Notes: generated by a model from the letters alone, not told the origin. A stretch of DNA of 64,000 nucleotides from BOG-908 sp963848205 (GCA_963848205.1 CAWKCV010000005.1:124001-188000); one strand, 5' to 3'. Shown: positions 9,786 through 18,809, counted from the stretch's first letter. Numbers and translations: made by a program.

Positions 9786-10030
9786 AAAACCGCGCACGCG
9801 CCATCGCCCGCCAGCAAGATGCCAGGCCATGGTATGCGCTCATGCTCGGAGGCCTGCTTGCGATCCTGGCTGCGGGAGCAGCGCTTGCCCAGCCGCAAAC
9901 TGCCGTCGTGCACCCACCCAAGCAGGTGGATCCCAAGATGCGCGTGACACCTCCCAACCACCCCGCGCTGCCCACCCCGGTCGTGCGACCGCCGGTTGAA
10001 AAAGACGGCACAACCCTAGTGCCCAAATAG
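9782..10030 (+). CDS. Small exported protein coupled to egtD
   Basis: An 82-residue protein I do not recognise. A basic N-terminus is followed by a hydrophobic segment (YALMLGGLLAILAAGAALA) ending in an ALA-Q signal peptidase-like site. The mature part is short and proline-rich, with VDPKMRVTPP and PTPVVRPP. The start overlaps the egtD stop in an ATGA arrangement, so it is probably made together with EgtD. It could be a periplasmic helper or simply a conserved hypothetical; nothing shows a catalytic motif. Confidence 0.65.
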   Translation: MKNRARAIARQQDARPWYALMLGGLLAILAAGAALAQPQTAVVHPPKQVDPKMRVTPPNHPALPTPVVRPPVEKDGTTLVPK

Positions 10031-10052
10031 AAAACCGCAGACATATCAAGGA

Positions 10053-10100
10053 TCAAAAGTTTTTGGTCCTTTTTTCAAAAAGGACTGCTTTCTTCCTTCC
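10053..10100. repeat. Hairpin repeat, single copy (before paoA-like gene)
   Basis: One unit reading CAAAAGTTTTTGGTCC on the plus strand, with stem GGTCCTTTTTT / AAAAAGGACT and a CTTCCTTCC tail. It ends 13 bases before the ATG of the 2Fe-2S subunit gene, so it lies in that gene's leader. Confidence 0.85.
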
Positions 10101-10113
10101 TCCCAGGATCCCA

Positions 10114-10605
10114 ATGTCGCAAACAACTCTCGCCACCCTGCACGTCAACGGCCGCGCCCACGAAGTCGCGATCGATTCCAGAACCACCTTGCTGGACGCC
10201 TTGCGCGAACATCTCGGCCTGACCGGCACGAAAGTCGGCTGCAACCACGGCACGTGCGGCGCCTGCACCGTGCATATCGATGGCCGCCGCCAGTTGAGCT
10301 GCTTGACCCTGGCGTTGGCCGCGGAAGGGCGGGAAATCCGCACGATCGAGGGATTGGCTGGTGAAGCTGGCGCGCTGCATCCGATGCAGGCGGCGTTTGT
10401 CGCGCACGATGCGATGCAATGCGGCTACTGCACGCCCGGACAGATCATGTCGGCCGTCGCCTGCATCGAAGAGGGGCATGCGCGCACCGATGACGAGATA
10501 CGCGAATATATGAGCGGCAATCTATGTCGTTGCGGTGCCTATCCGAACATCGTCGCCGCCGTGCGCGATGTGGCCGACAATCACACTGGGTCGGGGGCCG
10601 CCTAG
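10114..10605 (+). CDS. [2Fe-2S] subunit of molybdenum aldehyde/xanthine oxidoreductase (PaoA/YagT-like)
   Basis: Electron-transfer subunit with two [2Fe-2S] clusters. The plant-type cluster ligands are C43, C48, C51 and C63 (GCNHGTCGACTV). The second cluster uses C103, C106, C138 and C140 (MQCGYCTPGQ and NLCRCGAYPN). Length is 163 residues. The ATG at 10114 has AGGA six bases upstream; upstream codons in frame come from the hairpin repeat and are not part of the protein. E. coli PaoA starts with a Tat signal, but this one begins directly with MSQTTLATLHVNG, so the complex is probably cytoplasmic. It starts a three-gene operon with 1- and 6-nt gaps. Confidence 0.92.
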   Translation: MSQTTLATLHVNGRAHEVAIDSRTTLLDALREHLGLTGTKVGCNHGTCGACTVHIDGRRQLSCLTLALAAEGREIRTIEGLAGEAGALHPMQAAFVAHDAMQCGYCTPGQIMSAVACIEEGHARTDDEIREYMSGNLCRCGAYPNIVAAVRDVADNHTGSGAA

Positions 10606-10606
10606 C

Positions 10607-11590
10607 ATGCAGCCCTTTACGTATGTCCGCGCGGACAATCTGGATCACGCGCTCGCCGAAGCGGCCATGCCCGGGACGGCGTTGCTGGCCGGCGGAACGA
10701 CGATGGTCGACCTGATGCGCGGCGATCTGGCCTGGCCGCAGCGCCTCGTCGATATCGGCCATCTCGCCGGCCTTGACGGCATAGAGACCGGTGGAGACAC
10801 GATCCGGCTGGGTGCGCTCGTGCGCATGGCCGATGCCGCCGAGGATGAGACGCTGCGGCGCGACTACCCGGCACTCACCGAGAGTTTGCAGCTCGCCGCG
10901 AGCCAGCAACTGCGCAATGCGGCGACGCTGGGTGGAAACCTGCTGCAACGGACCCGCTGCTTCTATTTCCGCGATGGCGTCTCTGCCTGCAACAAGCGCA
11001 TTCCTGGCTCCGGCTGCACCGCGCTGGATGGCGAGGATCGCGAGATGGCGTTATTCGGCACGTCGGACCGCTGCATTGCCACCTATCCGGGCGATTGGGG
11101 AACCGCACTGGCCGCGTTCGACACGTCGCTCGAATTGCGTTCGGCGGCGGGCACGCGGACGTTGCCTTTTGCCGAATTCCATTTGCCTTACGGCGACGAT
11201 CCGGCGCGAGAGACTGTGTTGCGCGAAGGCGAGATGGTGACCGCCATCCTGGTCAAGCCAACTCCGGCCGGCCGGCGTTCCACGTATGTGAAGGTGCGCG
11301 ACCGGCAGAGCTATGCCTACGCAGTGGTATCGGCCGCTGTCGCACTCGAGATGGATGGCGATACGGTGACGCAGGCCCGTGTGTCGCTGGGCGGTGTCGC
11401 GTCGCGTCCTTGGCGGGCGCCGGCGGCTGAAGCCGCACTCGTCGGCAAGACGCTGACGGAGGCGGTGGCGCTGGCCGCAGGAAATGCCGCTTTCGAAGGT
11501 GCGCAGCCGCGCCGCCAAAATGCATTCAAGGTCGAACTCGGCCGGCGCGTCGTTGCACGCGCGGCGATGGTCGCCAGCAAAAGGATCTGA
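10607..11590 (+). CDS. FAD-binding subunit of molybdenum oxidoreductase (PaoB/YagS-like)
   Basis: FAD subunit that accepts electrons from the iron-sulfur subunit. The FAD-binding region includes LLAGGTTMVDLMRGD and NAATLGGNLLQRTRC. The cysteine-bearing insert CFYFRDGVSACNKRIPGSGC corresponds to the extra [4Fe-4S] site known in PaoB and related subunits. Length is 327 residues. The ATG at 10607 lies one base after the preceding stop codon, which implies coupling; codons further upstream overlap the preceding gene out of frame and are not counted. Confidence 0.9.
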   Translation: MQPFTYVRADNLDHALAEAAMPGTALLAGGTTMVDLMRGDLAWPQRLVDIGHLAGLDGIETGGDTIRLGALVRMADAAEDETLRRDYPALTESLQLAASQQLRNAATLGGNLLQRTRCFYFRDGVSACNKRIPGSGCTALDGEDREMALFGTSDRCIATYPGDWGTALAAFDTSLELRSAAGTRTLPFAEFHLPYGDDPARETVLREGEMVTAILVKPTPAGRRSTYVKVRDRQSYAYAVVSAAVALEMDGDTVTQARVSLGGVASRPWRAPAAEAALVGKTLTEAVALAAGNAAFEGAQPRRQNAFKVELGRRVVARAAMVASKRI

Positions 11591-11596
11591 GCAGGT

Positions 11597-13825
11597 ATGG
11601 ATGGAAGCATTGGCCAGCCCGTCGTCCGTCGCGACGCCGCGCTGAAATCGAGCGGCACTGCGCAGTACGCGGCCGATTTCCCGCATCAGGATGTGGCATA
11701 TGCCGCGTTGACGCTCAGCAGCATCGCGCGCGGCCGCATCACGCAAATCGATACCGAGGCGGCCGAAGCGGTGCCTGGCGTGGTGATGGTGCTGACGCAT
11801 CGCAGCCTGAATGAAGGGCTGGGCGAGGAGAAATTCGCCATGAAGGGCGGGCATATGCAGAGCAGCTTCATGCCGCTCACCTCCGACGAGGTGCATTACG
11901 CCGGCCAGATCGTGGCGCTCAACATCGCAGACACGCAGGAGGCGGCCGAGGAAGCCGCGCGCCGCGTGATGGTGGAGTATGCCGCCACCCATGCCTCCGC
12001 CGCGATGGACGACCCGGACCGGGTGGAGAAGCCAATCGACGACAAGTCGGAAGATGTCGGTCATCCGGAACGCGCCTTTGCGTCGGCCGACTTCCAGGTG
12101 GACGCGACGTATTACACGCCCGCGCAGCACCATAACCCGATCGAGCTTTATGCCGCGACGGCCGTGTGGCGCGACGGCAAACTGCTGGTGAATACGCCGA
12201 GCCAGTGGGTTGTCGGCAAGCAGGCGGCCCTGGCCAAGATCTTTGGTATCCCGATGGAGGATGTGCATATCGAATGCCCGTTCGTCGGCGGCGGGTTCGG
12301 CGGCAAGGCGACGCTGCTGGCGCATACCGTGCTGGTGGCGATGGCCGCGCGCCGGCTGGGGCGCCCGGTCAAGCTGGTGGTGCCGCGCGAGGCGATGTTC
12401 ACCGTCGGCTCGTTCCGTCCCGCCACGCGCAGCCGCGTGCGTTTGGGCGCCAAGCGAGACGGCACGCTGACCGCCGTGATGCACGAGCAGGCGGGGCAGA
12501 GTTCCGAGATCGATCACGTGGCGTTCGCTGTCACCGAGGTGACCGGGCGCATGTATGAATGCCCGAACATTCGCGTGCGCGAGTCCACCATTGCGACCGA
12601 CATCAACACGCCAGGTTTCCAGCGCGCCCCGGCCGAGGCGCCCGGCTTCTTCTGTTTTGAAAGTGCGATGGACGAACTGGCCGTGGCGCTGGCGATGGAT
12701 CCGATCGAGTTGCGGCTGAAGAACGAACCTGCCCGCGATCCGCTGAAGGGTTTGAAATGGAGCAGCCGCAGCCTGGTGCAGTGCTATAAGCGCGGCGCCG
12801 AGTTGTTCGGCTGGGACAAGCGTAATCCGAAAGTCGGCAGCATGACGACGCCTGATGGTCTGCTGATCGGCATGGGTTGTGCCACTGCCTGCTATCCATC
12901 GGCGACCGCGCCTTCATCGGCGCGTGTACGGTTTGCCGCAGATGGCACCTGCGTCGTCTCGTGCGGCGCGCACGATGTGGGCACCGGCGCCTATACCGTG
13001 CTGGGCCAGATTGCAGCCGATGTGCTCGGCGTGCCCAACGAACTCGTGCGCGTGCATCTGGGCGACAGCACGCTGCCGTCCGGCCCGGTCGCCGGCGGTT
13101 CCATCACCACCGGATCGTCCGGTTCGGCCGTGTATATGGCGGCGCTCGCCGTGCGCGACCGGCTACTGGACGCGGCCAGCAAAGGGCATTCGAAAGGCTA
13201 CACTCTGGTCGATGGCCAAGTGATCGACCGCCATGGGCGCGCGACGCCTGCCACCGAGGTGCTGGCGACGATGACCGGCGGCGTAATCGAGGAGACGGCG
13301 GACTGGAAGCCGGCTTCGATGAGCGACGACAAGATGCGCGAGGGCTTGGCAGGCGGGATGGCGATGTCCTCGCCGGCCGGCAAGGACTATGCGATCTACT
13401 CCTTCGGCGCGCAGTTCGCCGAAGTTCATGTGGACCCGCTGCTGCGCACGGTGCGCGTGGCCCGCATGGTCGGTGTGTTTGCCTGCGGTCGCATCATCAA
13501 TCCCCGCACGGCGCACAGCAATCTTTCGGGCGGCATGATCTGGGGTGCGAGCTTTGCGCTGCTCGAGCACAGCCAGATCGACCGGCCGCGCGCGCGTTTC
13601 GCCAACCAGGACCTCGCTGGCTATCATTTCAGCACGAATGCCGACATCGGCGAGGTGATCGTCGAGACGGTGCACGAGGAAGATGCCGTGGTGAACGCGA
13701 TCGGTGCGAAGGGCGTGGGCGAGATCGGCATTGTCGGCATGCCGGCGGCGATCGCGAATGCGGTGTATCACGCGACCGGCGTGCGGGTGCGCAAAACACC
13801 GATTTTGATTGAGGATCTGATGTGA
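11597..13825 (+). CDS. Molybdopterin-binding catalytic subunit (PaoC/YagR-like)
   Basis: Large catalytic subunit (742 residues) of the xanthine oxidase family, oxidising aldehydes or N-heterocycles. Conserved blocks include VGGGFGGKATLLAH (molybdopterin contact), the arginine-rich SFRPATRSRVRLG, GFQRAPAEAPGF, AHDVGTGAYTV, and the catalytic glutamate motif GVGEIGIVGMPAAIANAV near the C-terminus. It completes the operon with the two preceding subunits. No XdhC/PaoD-type cofactor-insertion chaperone is adjacent. The substrate cannot be read from sequence. Confidence 0.92.
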   Translation: MDGSIGQPVVRRDAALKSSGTAQYAADFPHQDVAYAALTLSSIARGRITQIDTEAAEAVPGVVMVLTHRSLNEGLGEEKFAMKGGHMQSSFMPLTSDEVHYAGQIVALNIADTQEAAEEAARRVMVEYAATHASAAMDDPDRVEKPIDDKSEDVGHPERAFASADFQVDATYYTPAQHHNPIELYAATAVWRDGKLLVNTPSQWVVGKQAALAKIFGIPMEDVHIECPFVGGGFGGKATLLAHTVLVAMAARRLGRPVKLVVPREAMFTVGSFRPATRSRVRLGAKRDGTLTAVMHEQAGQSSEIDHVAFAVTEVTGRMYECPNIRVRESTIATDINTPGFQRAPAEAPGFFCFESAMDELAVALAMDPIELRLKNEPARDPLKGLKWSSRSLVQCYKRGAELFGWDKRNPKVGSMTTPDGLLIGMGCATACYPSATAPSSARVRFAADGTCVVSCGAHDVGTGAYTVLGQIAADVLGVPNELVRVHLGDSTLPSGPVAGGSITTGSSGSAVYMAALAVRDRLLDAASKGHSKGYTLVDGQVIDRHGRATPATEVLATMTGGVIEETADWKPASMSDDKMREGLAGGMAMSSPAGKDYAIYSFGAQFAEVHVDPLLRTVRVARMVGVFACGRIINPRTAHSNLSGGMIWGASFALLEHSQIDRPRARFANQDLAGYHFSTNADIGEVIVETVHEEDAVVNAIGAKGVGEIGIVGMPAAIANAVYHATGVRVRKTPILIEDLM

Positions 13826-13952
13826 AGGAAGCTGTCCATTTTTGAAAAGAGGACCAAAACCGTTCCGTTCCGCTGTTGCGAAGCTCACGATGAGCCTCGC
13901 GACAGCGGAGCAAAAGTCTTTTGCTTCTTTTGTTCAGAAAAGAAGATTTCCC
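13826..13952. repeat. Hairpin repeat, head-to-head pair (paoC-like to aldo/keto reductase)
   Basis: Left unit 13826-13863 (stem TGTCC / GGAC), right unit about 13909-13952 (stem GCTTCTTTT / AAAAGAAG). Between them lies a second inverted repeat: CCGCTGTTGCGAAGCTCA (13870-13887), loop CGA, then TGAGCCTCGCGACAGCGG, pairing at 16 of 18 positions. The two outer stems differ in sequence but each is self-complementary. Confidence 0.85.
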
Positions 13953-13962
13953 TAGCTACGCG

Positions 13963-14790
13963 ATGACAATGCAAACCAGGAAATTCGGCCACGTCGCCGT
14001 GCCCACCATTGGCCAGGGCACATGGAATATCGGCAAGTCAGCAGTCGTTGCCCTGAGGCGCGGCATCGATCTCGGCATGACGCATATCGACACCGCGGAG
14101 ATGTATGACGGCGCGGAAGCCATCGTCGCCGAAGCGATCGCCGGGCGGCGTGACGAGATATTCCTCGTCAGCAAGGTGCTGCCGGATAACGCCTCGCGCG
14201 ATGGCACGATCGCCGCATGCGAACGCTCTCTCGCCCGCCTGAAGACGGACCATCTGGACTGCTACCTGCTGCACTGGCCAGGACGCCACAGGCTGGAAGA
14301 TACCATCGCAGCGTTCGAACTGCTGGTGAACCAAGGCAAGATCCGCAGTTGGGGCCTCAGCAATTTCGATGTGACCGAACTTGATCAGGCGTTGCGCATC
14401 GCTGGGCCAGGCCGCATCGCGTGCAACCAGGTGCTCTACCATCTGCAGGAACGCCATATCGAGCACGCGGTCATGCCGTGGTGCATCGCGCACGACGTCG
14501 CCGTGGTCGCCTACAGCCCATTCGGCAGCGGCGATTTCCCCGCCCCGACCAACAAGGGCGGCCGCGTGTTGCAGCAGATCGCCACATCGCACGGCGCCAC
14601 GCCCCGCCAGGTGGCGCTGGCATTCCTGCTGCGCCATCCGGCGATGTTCGTCATACCCAAGGCCGCCAACGCGGAGCATGCGGCGGAGAATGCGGCAGCC
14701 GGGAAATTGAGCCTGAGTGACAAGGACTGCGTGGCGGTGAGCGCGGCGTTTCCGCTCGGGAATGCAAAGCGGCATCTGCCGATGTTGTAA
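13963..14790 (+). CDS. Aldo/keto reductase
   Basis: NAD(P)H-dependent reductase of the AKR superfamily (TIM barrel, 275 residues), acting on small carbonyl compounds. The catalytic tetrad is visible: Asp in DTAEMYDGAE, Tyr in the same block, Lys in FLVSKVLPDNAS and His in CYLLHWPG. KIRSWGLSNFDV and the C-terminal cofactor-binding FVIPKAANAEHA also match. The start is ATG 13963 or 13969; upstream codons belong to the hairpin repeat. The physiological substrate is unknown. Confidence 0.9.
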   Translation: MTMQTRKFGHVAVPTIGQGTWNIGKSAVVALRRGIDLGMTHIDTAEMYDGAEAIVAEAIAGRRDEIFLVSKVLPDNASRDGTIAACERSLARLKTDHLDCYLLHWPGRHRLEDTIAAFELLVNQGKIRSWGLSNFDVTELDQALRIAGPGRIACNQVLYHLQERHIEHAVMPWCIAHDVAVVAYSPFGSGDFPAPTNKGGRVLQQIATSHGATPRQVALAFLLRHPAMFVIPKAANAEHAAENAAAGKLSLSDKDCVAVSAAFPLGNAKRHLPML

Positions 14791-14791
14791 G

Positions 14792-14820
14792 GCAGCGCTT
14801 CGTTTTTGAAGAAAAGCGTT
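14792..14820. repeat. Degenerate hairpin repeat (convergent gene ends)
   Basis: A short relic reading CGCTTCGTTTTTGAAGAAAAGCG, lying between the convergent stop codons of the aldo/keto reductase and prepilin peptidase genes. It is shorter and less regular than the other copies but has the same T-run/GAA/A-run centre. It could serve as a weak bidirectional terminator. Confidence 0.5.
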
Positions 14821-15573
14821 TCAGTCGGCGGCGTAGAGCCAGACCAGCCAGATGGCGAGACTTAGGAATGGGCCGAAGGGGATGCGGGCGCCCGTGCCGC
14901 GCCGCCAGGCGAAGGCCAGGCCGCAGATCGCCGCGACCAGAATGACCTGCCCCAGCAGCGCCACGCCCACCCACGCGCCGCCCGCCGCCAGCAGCTTGGC
15001 GTCGCCCAGCCCTAGCCCCTCGCGCGCTCGCCAGCGCCGATACACCAGGGCCAGTCCCCAAAACACCGTGTAGCCAACGGCCGCGCCGAACGCCCGCTGC
15101 GTCAGCGCGTCCGGCTCCAGCCACGCCGCTTCCGCCAGCCCGCTTAGCAGCAGCGGCAATGTCAGCACGTCCGGCAAGCGCATGCTGACCGCATCGATCC
15201 AGCCCAGCGTCAGCAGCGCCCAGCCCAGTCCGCAGCTCGCCCATAGCAGTCCGCCCTCAGCCCCGGATGTCGCGGCCCAGGCGGCCACGCCCACCGCCGC
15301 CAACTCGACCCAAAGATGAAAACGGCCGATCGGCGCCGCGCAAAACCGGCAGCGCCCGCGCAGCGCCAGGTAGCTGGCCACCGGCACCAGATCGGCCACG
15401 CTCAGCTCATGTCCGCACGAGGCGCAGCACGACCGTCCCCAAACGACATCCCGCCCCGCCGGCAGCCGCGCGATCAGCACGCCGCAGAAACTGCCCACGA
15501 ACGGCGCCGCCAACACGGGCCACACCAGCCCGCGCGAAACCCAACCGTTGATTAACTCGACCGCGCCCACCAT
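14821..15573 (-). CDS. Prepilin peptidase / N-methyltransferase (GspO/PilD family)
   Basis: Inner-membrane aspartic protease that cleaves and methylates type II secretion pseudopilins or type IV pilins. The N-terminal domain keeps the two zinc CxxC pairs (CCASCGHEL and CRFCAAPIG). The catalytic aspartates lie in LGWIDAVSMRLPDVLTLP and GLGLGDAKLLAAGGAW. Several hydrophobic segments follow. The start is uncertain: ATG at 15573 (MVGAVELINGW) or 15585. The gene is divergent from gspE with about 80 bp between starts, so both may be controlled together as part of one secretion system. Confidence 0.88.
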   Translation of the reverse strand: MVGAVELINGWVSRGLVWPVLAAPFVGSFCGVLIARLPAGRDVVWGRSCCASCGHELSVADLVPVASYLALRGRCRFCAAPIGRFHLWVELAAVGVAAWAATSGAEGGLLWASCGLGWALLTLGWIDAVSMRLPDVLTLPLLLSGLAEAAWLEPDALTQRAFGAAVGYTVFWGLALVYRRWRAREGLGLGDAKLLAAGGAWVGVALLGQVILVAAICGLAFAWRRGTGARIPFGPFLSLAIWLVWLYAAD

Positions 15574-15653
15574 TGCCTTGCACATTGCGCCGGCACGTGT
15601 AGGCCACACACCGCCCATCGCCACCAGACTCCAGGCCGGCCAGGAGACCAGAG

Positions 15654-17435
15654 ATGAACGCACCCGGCGGACGCTTCCTGCGCCAAGATGCCGGCCAATC
15701 GGCCAAGGCGGCCCAGTTGCGCGCGTCCGTGCCGCCGGCGCCGACCGCGCTCGAAGCCAACATCGAAGCCCTCGCCGCCATCCTGCTGCGCCAGGGCCAG
15801 TGCGACGCTCAAACCGTCGATCGCGGCCGCCGCGTTGCCGCCGAAACCGGCCAGCGTCTCGACCTGGTGCTGATCCAGCTCGGCCTGGTGACCGAACGCG
15901 GCCTGGCCGAAGCGTACGCCACCCTGCTCGGCGCGCCCATGGCCGGCCCCGCCCGCTTCCCCGAAGCGCCCGTCGAAGCCGAACACCTCTCGCCCCGCTT
16001 CCTGCGCGCCGCCCGCGTGTGCCCCCTCGCCATCGAAGACGGCGTGCTCATCCTTGGCGTCGCCGACGCGCTGGACGATTTCACCCCGGCCGCCATCCAG
16101 GCCAAAACCGGCAAACCCGTCCGCCTCGAAATCGCCGTGCCGATCGAGCTCGAGGCCGCCTACACGCGCCTCTACCCCGAAGGCGATGCGGCCGAAGCCG
16201 ACCATGGCGGCGAAGGCGGCGCGGGCCTCGAGGAAGATGCCGAGCGCCTGAAGGACCTCGCCAGCGAGGCGCCGGTGATCCGCCTGGTCAACCAGATCAT
16301 CGGCCGCGCGGTGGAGACCCACGCCAGCGACATCCATGTCGAACCGTTCGAGGACCGGCTGCGCGTGCGTTACCGCTACGACGGCGTGCTGCACGAGGCC
16401 GACAGCCCCGCCGCGCGCCTGGCGCCGGCGATCATCAGCCGCATCAAGATCATGGCCAAGCTCGACATCGCCGAGCGCCGCCTGCCGCAGGACGGGCGCA
16501 TCAAGCTGGCCGTGCGCGGCACCGAAATCGACTTCCGCGTCTCCACCATCCCCTCGCTCTACGGCGAGAAAGTCGTGCTCCGCGTCCTCGACCGCAGCAG
16601 CGTCACGTTCGACTACGTGAAGTTGGGCCTGCCTTCCGGCGTCGTCGCCCAATGGTCGAAGGCGCTGGAACTGCCCAACGGCATCCTGCTCGTCACCGGC
16701 CCCACCGGCTCAGGCAAGACCACCACGCTCTACACCGGGCTCACCACCATCAACTCGGTCGACCGCAACATCGTCACCGTCGAAGACCCGATCGAATACC
16801 AGCTCAACGGCATCAACCAGATTCAAACGAAGCCGCAGATCGGCCTCACCTTCGCGGCCCTGCTGCGCTCCATCCTGCGCCAGGATCCGGACGTGATCAT
16901 GGTGGGCGAGGTGCGCGACCTGGAGACCGCGCAGATCGCCGTGCAGGCCGCACTCACCGGCCATCTCGTGCTCTCCACGCTGCACACCAACTCGGCCTCG
17001 GCCACCATCACCCGCCTTCGCGACATGGGGCTGGAAGACTACCTGCTGACCGCCGTGCTGCGCGGCGTGCTCGCCCAGCGCCTGGTTCGCCGCCTGTGCG
17101 ACGCCTGCAAACGCGAAGCCGACGCACCGCCCGAACTGGTGGACCGTTTCGACCTCGAACGCCGCGCGCACGGCCGGCACATGAGCCTGTGGCACCCCGT
17201 CGGCTGCGCGCAATGCCGCAGCACCGGCTATCGCGGGCGCCAGGCGATCGCCGAGTTTTTGCAGCCCAATCCGGAAATCGAGCATTTGATTTTCAGCAAG
17301 GCCGATCAGAGCGAAATCGAACGCGCGGCGGTGTCGGCGGGTATGGTGACGATGTTCAATGCGGGGCTGGACGCGGCGTTGGCGGGGACGACGACGATCG
17401 AGGAAGTGGTTAGAAGCATAAGGGCGGAAGCGTGA
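15654..17435 (+). CDS. gspE: Type II secretion / type IV pilus assembly ATPase (GspE/PilB family)
   Basis: Cytoplasmic hexameric ATPase powering pseudopilus assembly (593 residues). An N-terminal MshEN-type domain (about 40-180) precedes the ATPase core. Walker A is GPTGSGKTTTL, the Asp box is near TVEDPIEYQLNGINQIQ, Walker B is DVIMVGEVRDLETAQ, and the His box is TGHLVLSTLHTNSA. A C-terminal tetracysteine zinc site (CDACKREAD and CAQCRSTGYRGR) is present. GGAGA precedes the ATG. It is followed by gspF after a hairpin-repeat pair. The other gsp genes are not in this window. Confidence 0.92.
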   Translation: MNAPGGRFLRQDAGQSAKAAQLRASVPPAPTALEANIEALAAILLRQGQCDAQTVDRGRRVAAETGQRLDLVLIQLGLVTERGLAEAYATLLGAPMAGPARFPEAPVEAEHLSPRFLRAARVCPLAIEDGVLILGVADALDDFTPAAIQAKTGKPVRLEIAVPIELEAAYTRLYPEGDAAEADHGGEGGAGLEEDAERLKDLASEAPVIRLVNQIIGRAVETHASDIHVEPFEDRLRVRYRYDGVLHEADSPAARLAPAIISRIKIMAKLDIAERRLPQDGRIKLAVRGTEIDFRVSTIPSLYGEKVVLRVLDRSSVTFDYVKLGLPSGVVAQWSKALELPNGILLVTGPTGSGKTTTLYTGLTTINSVDRNIVTVEDPIEYQLNGINQIQTKPQIGLTFAALLRSILRQDPDVIMVGEVRDLETAQIAVQAALTGHLVLSTLHTNSASATITRLRDMGLEDYLLTAVLRGVLAQRLVRRLCDACKREADAPPELVDRFDLERRAHGRHMSLWHPVGCAQCRSTGYRGRQAIAEFLQPNPEIEHLIFSKADQSEIERAAVSAGMVTMFNAGLDAALAGTTTIEEVVRSIRAEA

Positions 17436-17578
17436 AGGCAAGCAGTTCTTTTTTGCAAAAAAGAACCAAAAAACTTTTGCTTCCTCGCATCTGTAACGGC
17501 GCGGCTGTGCATCGTCGGGCCGCTATGCTGGAAGACAAAAGTTTTTTGGTCCTTTCCTTCAAAAAAGGACTGCTTCCT
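17436..17578. repeat. Hairpin repeat, head-to-head pair (gspE-gspF)
   Basis: Left unit 17436-17480 with stem AGTTCTTTTTT / AAAAAAGAACC; right unit 17534-17578 with stem GGTCC / GGAC. The spacer also shows partial complementarity (CTTTTGCTTCC near 17474 against GGAAGACAAAAG near 17530). The right unit ends a few bases before the gspF ATG. Confidence 0.85.
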
Positions 17579-17582
17579 TAAA

Positions 17583-18809
17583 ATGCCCAGCTTCCGCTAC
17601 ACCGCCATCACCCCCAACGGCGAAACCACCACCGGCCTGATGGAGGCACCCACCGAGCAGGCGGTGATCGACATCCTGCGCCGCCAGGGCAGCCTGCCCA
17701 TGCGCGCCGAACCCGCCAACCGCGCGCAAGGCTTTCTGCCCAAACTGCTCGGCGCAGAGTTCGGCGGCGGCGGTCGCCTCAATGGCCAGGACGTGGCCGA
17801 GATGACGCGCGAGCTCGCCGTCATGCTCGGCGCCGGCCAGGACCTCGACCGCGCATTGCGTTTTCTTGTCGATACCGCCGCCAAGAAACATGTGCGCGCC
17901 ATTCTCACGCAAATACGCGACCAGGTGCGTGACGGCAGCCCCTTCGCCACCGCCCTTCAGGCGCATCCCACGAGCTTTCCGCGCCTCTATGTGGGCCTGG
18001 TGCGCGCGGGCGAGGCCGGCGGCATGCTGGCATCCACGCTCGAGCGATTGGCGGAGTTGCTGGAAAAACAACGTGCTTTGCGTGCCAGCGTTACCTCGTC
18101 CCTGATCTACCCGATTATTCTGCTCGTCGCTGGTATCGGCTCGATCGTGCTGCTGCTGACCCAGGTGCTGCCGCAATTTGTGCCGATGTTTCAGCAGGCC
18201 GGCGCATCGCTGCCGCAAGCGACCCAGATTGTCATAGCACTCGGCAACATCGTCGCCGATTACGGGCTCTACATGGCCGTTGGAATCTTCGTCGCCGTGC
18301 TCGCCATCCGCCAGGCGCTCACCCGCCCCGGCCCGCGCTTGTGGTGGGACCGCACGCTGCTTCGCCTGCCGATCATCGGCCCGCTCGCACGCGAAGTGCT
18401 CGCCGCGCGCTTTGCCCGAACGCTCGGCACGCTGCTCTCCAACGGCGTCCCACTCGTCGGCGCGCTCGGCATCGTTGCCGACGTGATCGGCAACACCGCC
18501 GCCGAAGCCGCGGTGAAGAAAGCCACCGAGAGTGCGAAAGGCGGCGCAGGCCTCGCGCGTCCGCTACAGCAGGCGAACATTTTCCCCGTGCGCACCGTGT
18601 ATCTTCTCCGTCTCGGCGAGGAGACCGCGCAGCTCGGCGGCATGTCGCTGCGTGCGGCAGAGATTCACGAGGAGCAGTCGCGCATCGGTATCCAGCGGCT
18701 GACCGCGCTGCTGGTTCCGGTGCTGATTCTGACGATGGGTGTGGCGGTGGCGGGGATTGTCAGTTCGTTGTTGCTGGCGATGCTGAGCTTGAACGATTTA
18801 GCGCAGTAA
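17583..18809 (+). CDS. gspF: Type II secretion inner-membrane platform protein (GspF/PilC family)
   Basis: Polytopic inner-membrane protein (408 residues) that couples GspE to pseudopilus assembly. It has two copies of the T2SSF domain (about 65-190 and 270-390), each with the motif type L-G-x-G-x-x-L-x-x-A-L followed by LVRAGEAGGML in the first and LLRLGEETAQLGGM in the second. Membrane segments are near 165-190, 215-240 and 375-400. The start follows the repeat within four bases, so the only purine-rich ribosome-site candidate (AAAAAAGGAC) lies in the 3' arm of the hairpin. Confidence 0.92.
   Translation: MPSFRYTAITPNGETTTGLMEAPTEQAVIDILRRQGSLPMRAEPANRAQGFLPKLLGAEFGGGGRLNGQDVAEMTRELAVMLGAGQDLDRALRFLVDTAAKKHVRAILTQIRDQVRDGSPFATALQAHPTSFPRLYVGLVRAGEAGGMLASTLERLAELLEKQRALRASVTSSLIYPIILLVAGIGSIVLLLTQVLPQFVPMFQQAGASLPQATQIVIALGNIVADYGLYMAVGIFVAVLAIRQALTRPGPRLWWDRTLLRLPIIGPLAREVLAARFARTLGTLLSNGVPLVGALGIVADVIGNTAAEAAVKKATESAKGGAGLARPLQQANIFPVRTVYLLRLGEETAQLGGMSLRAAEIHEEQSRIGIQRLTALLVPVLILTMGVAVAGIVSSLLLAMLSLNDLAQ

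Noticed and set aside
15548..17413. A 621-codon plus-strand frame overlapping gspE
   Set aside because: The arginine/proline-rich product is an out-of-frame reading of gspE, whose own frame has all expected ATPase motifs.
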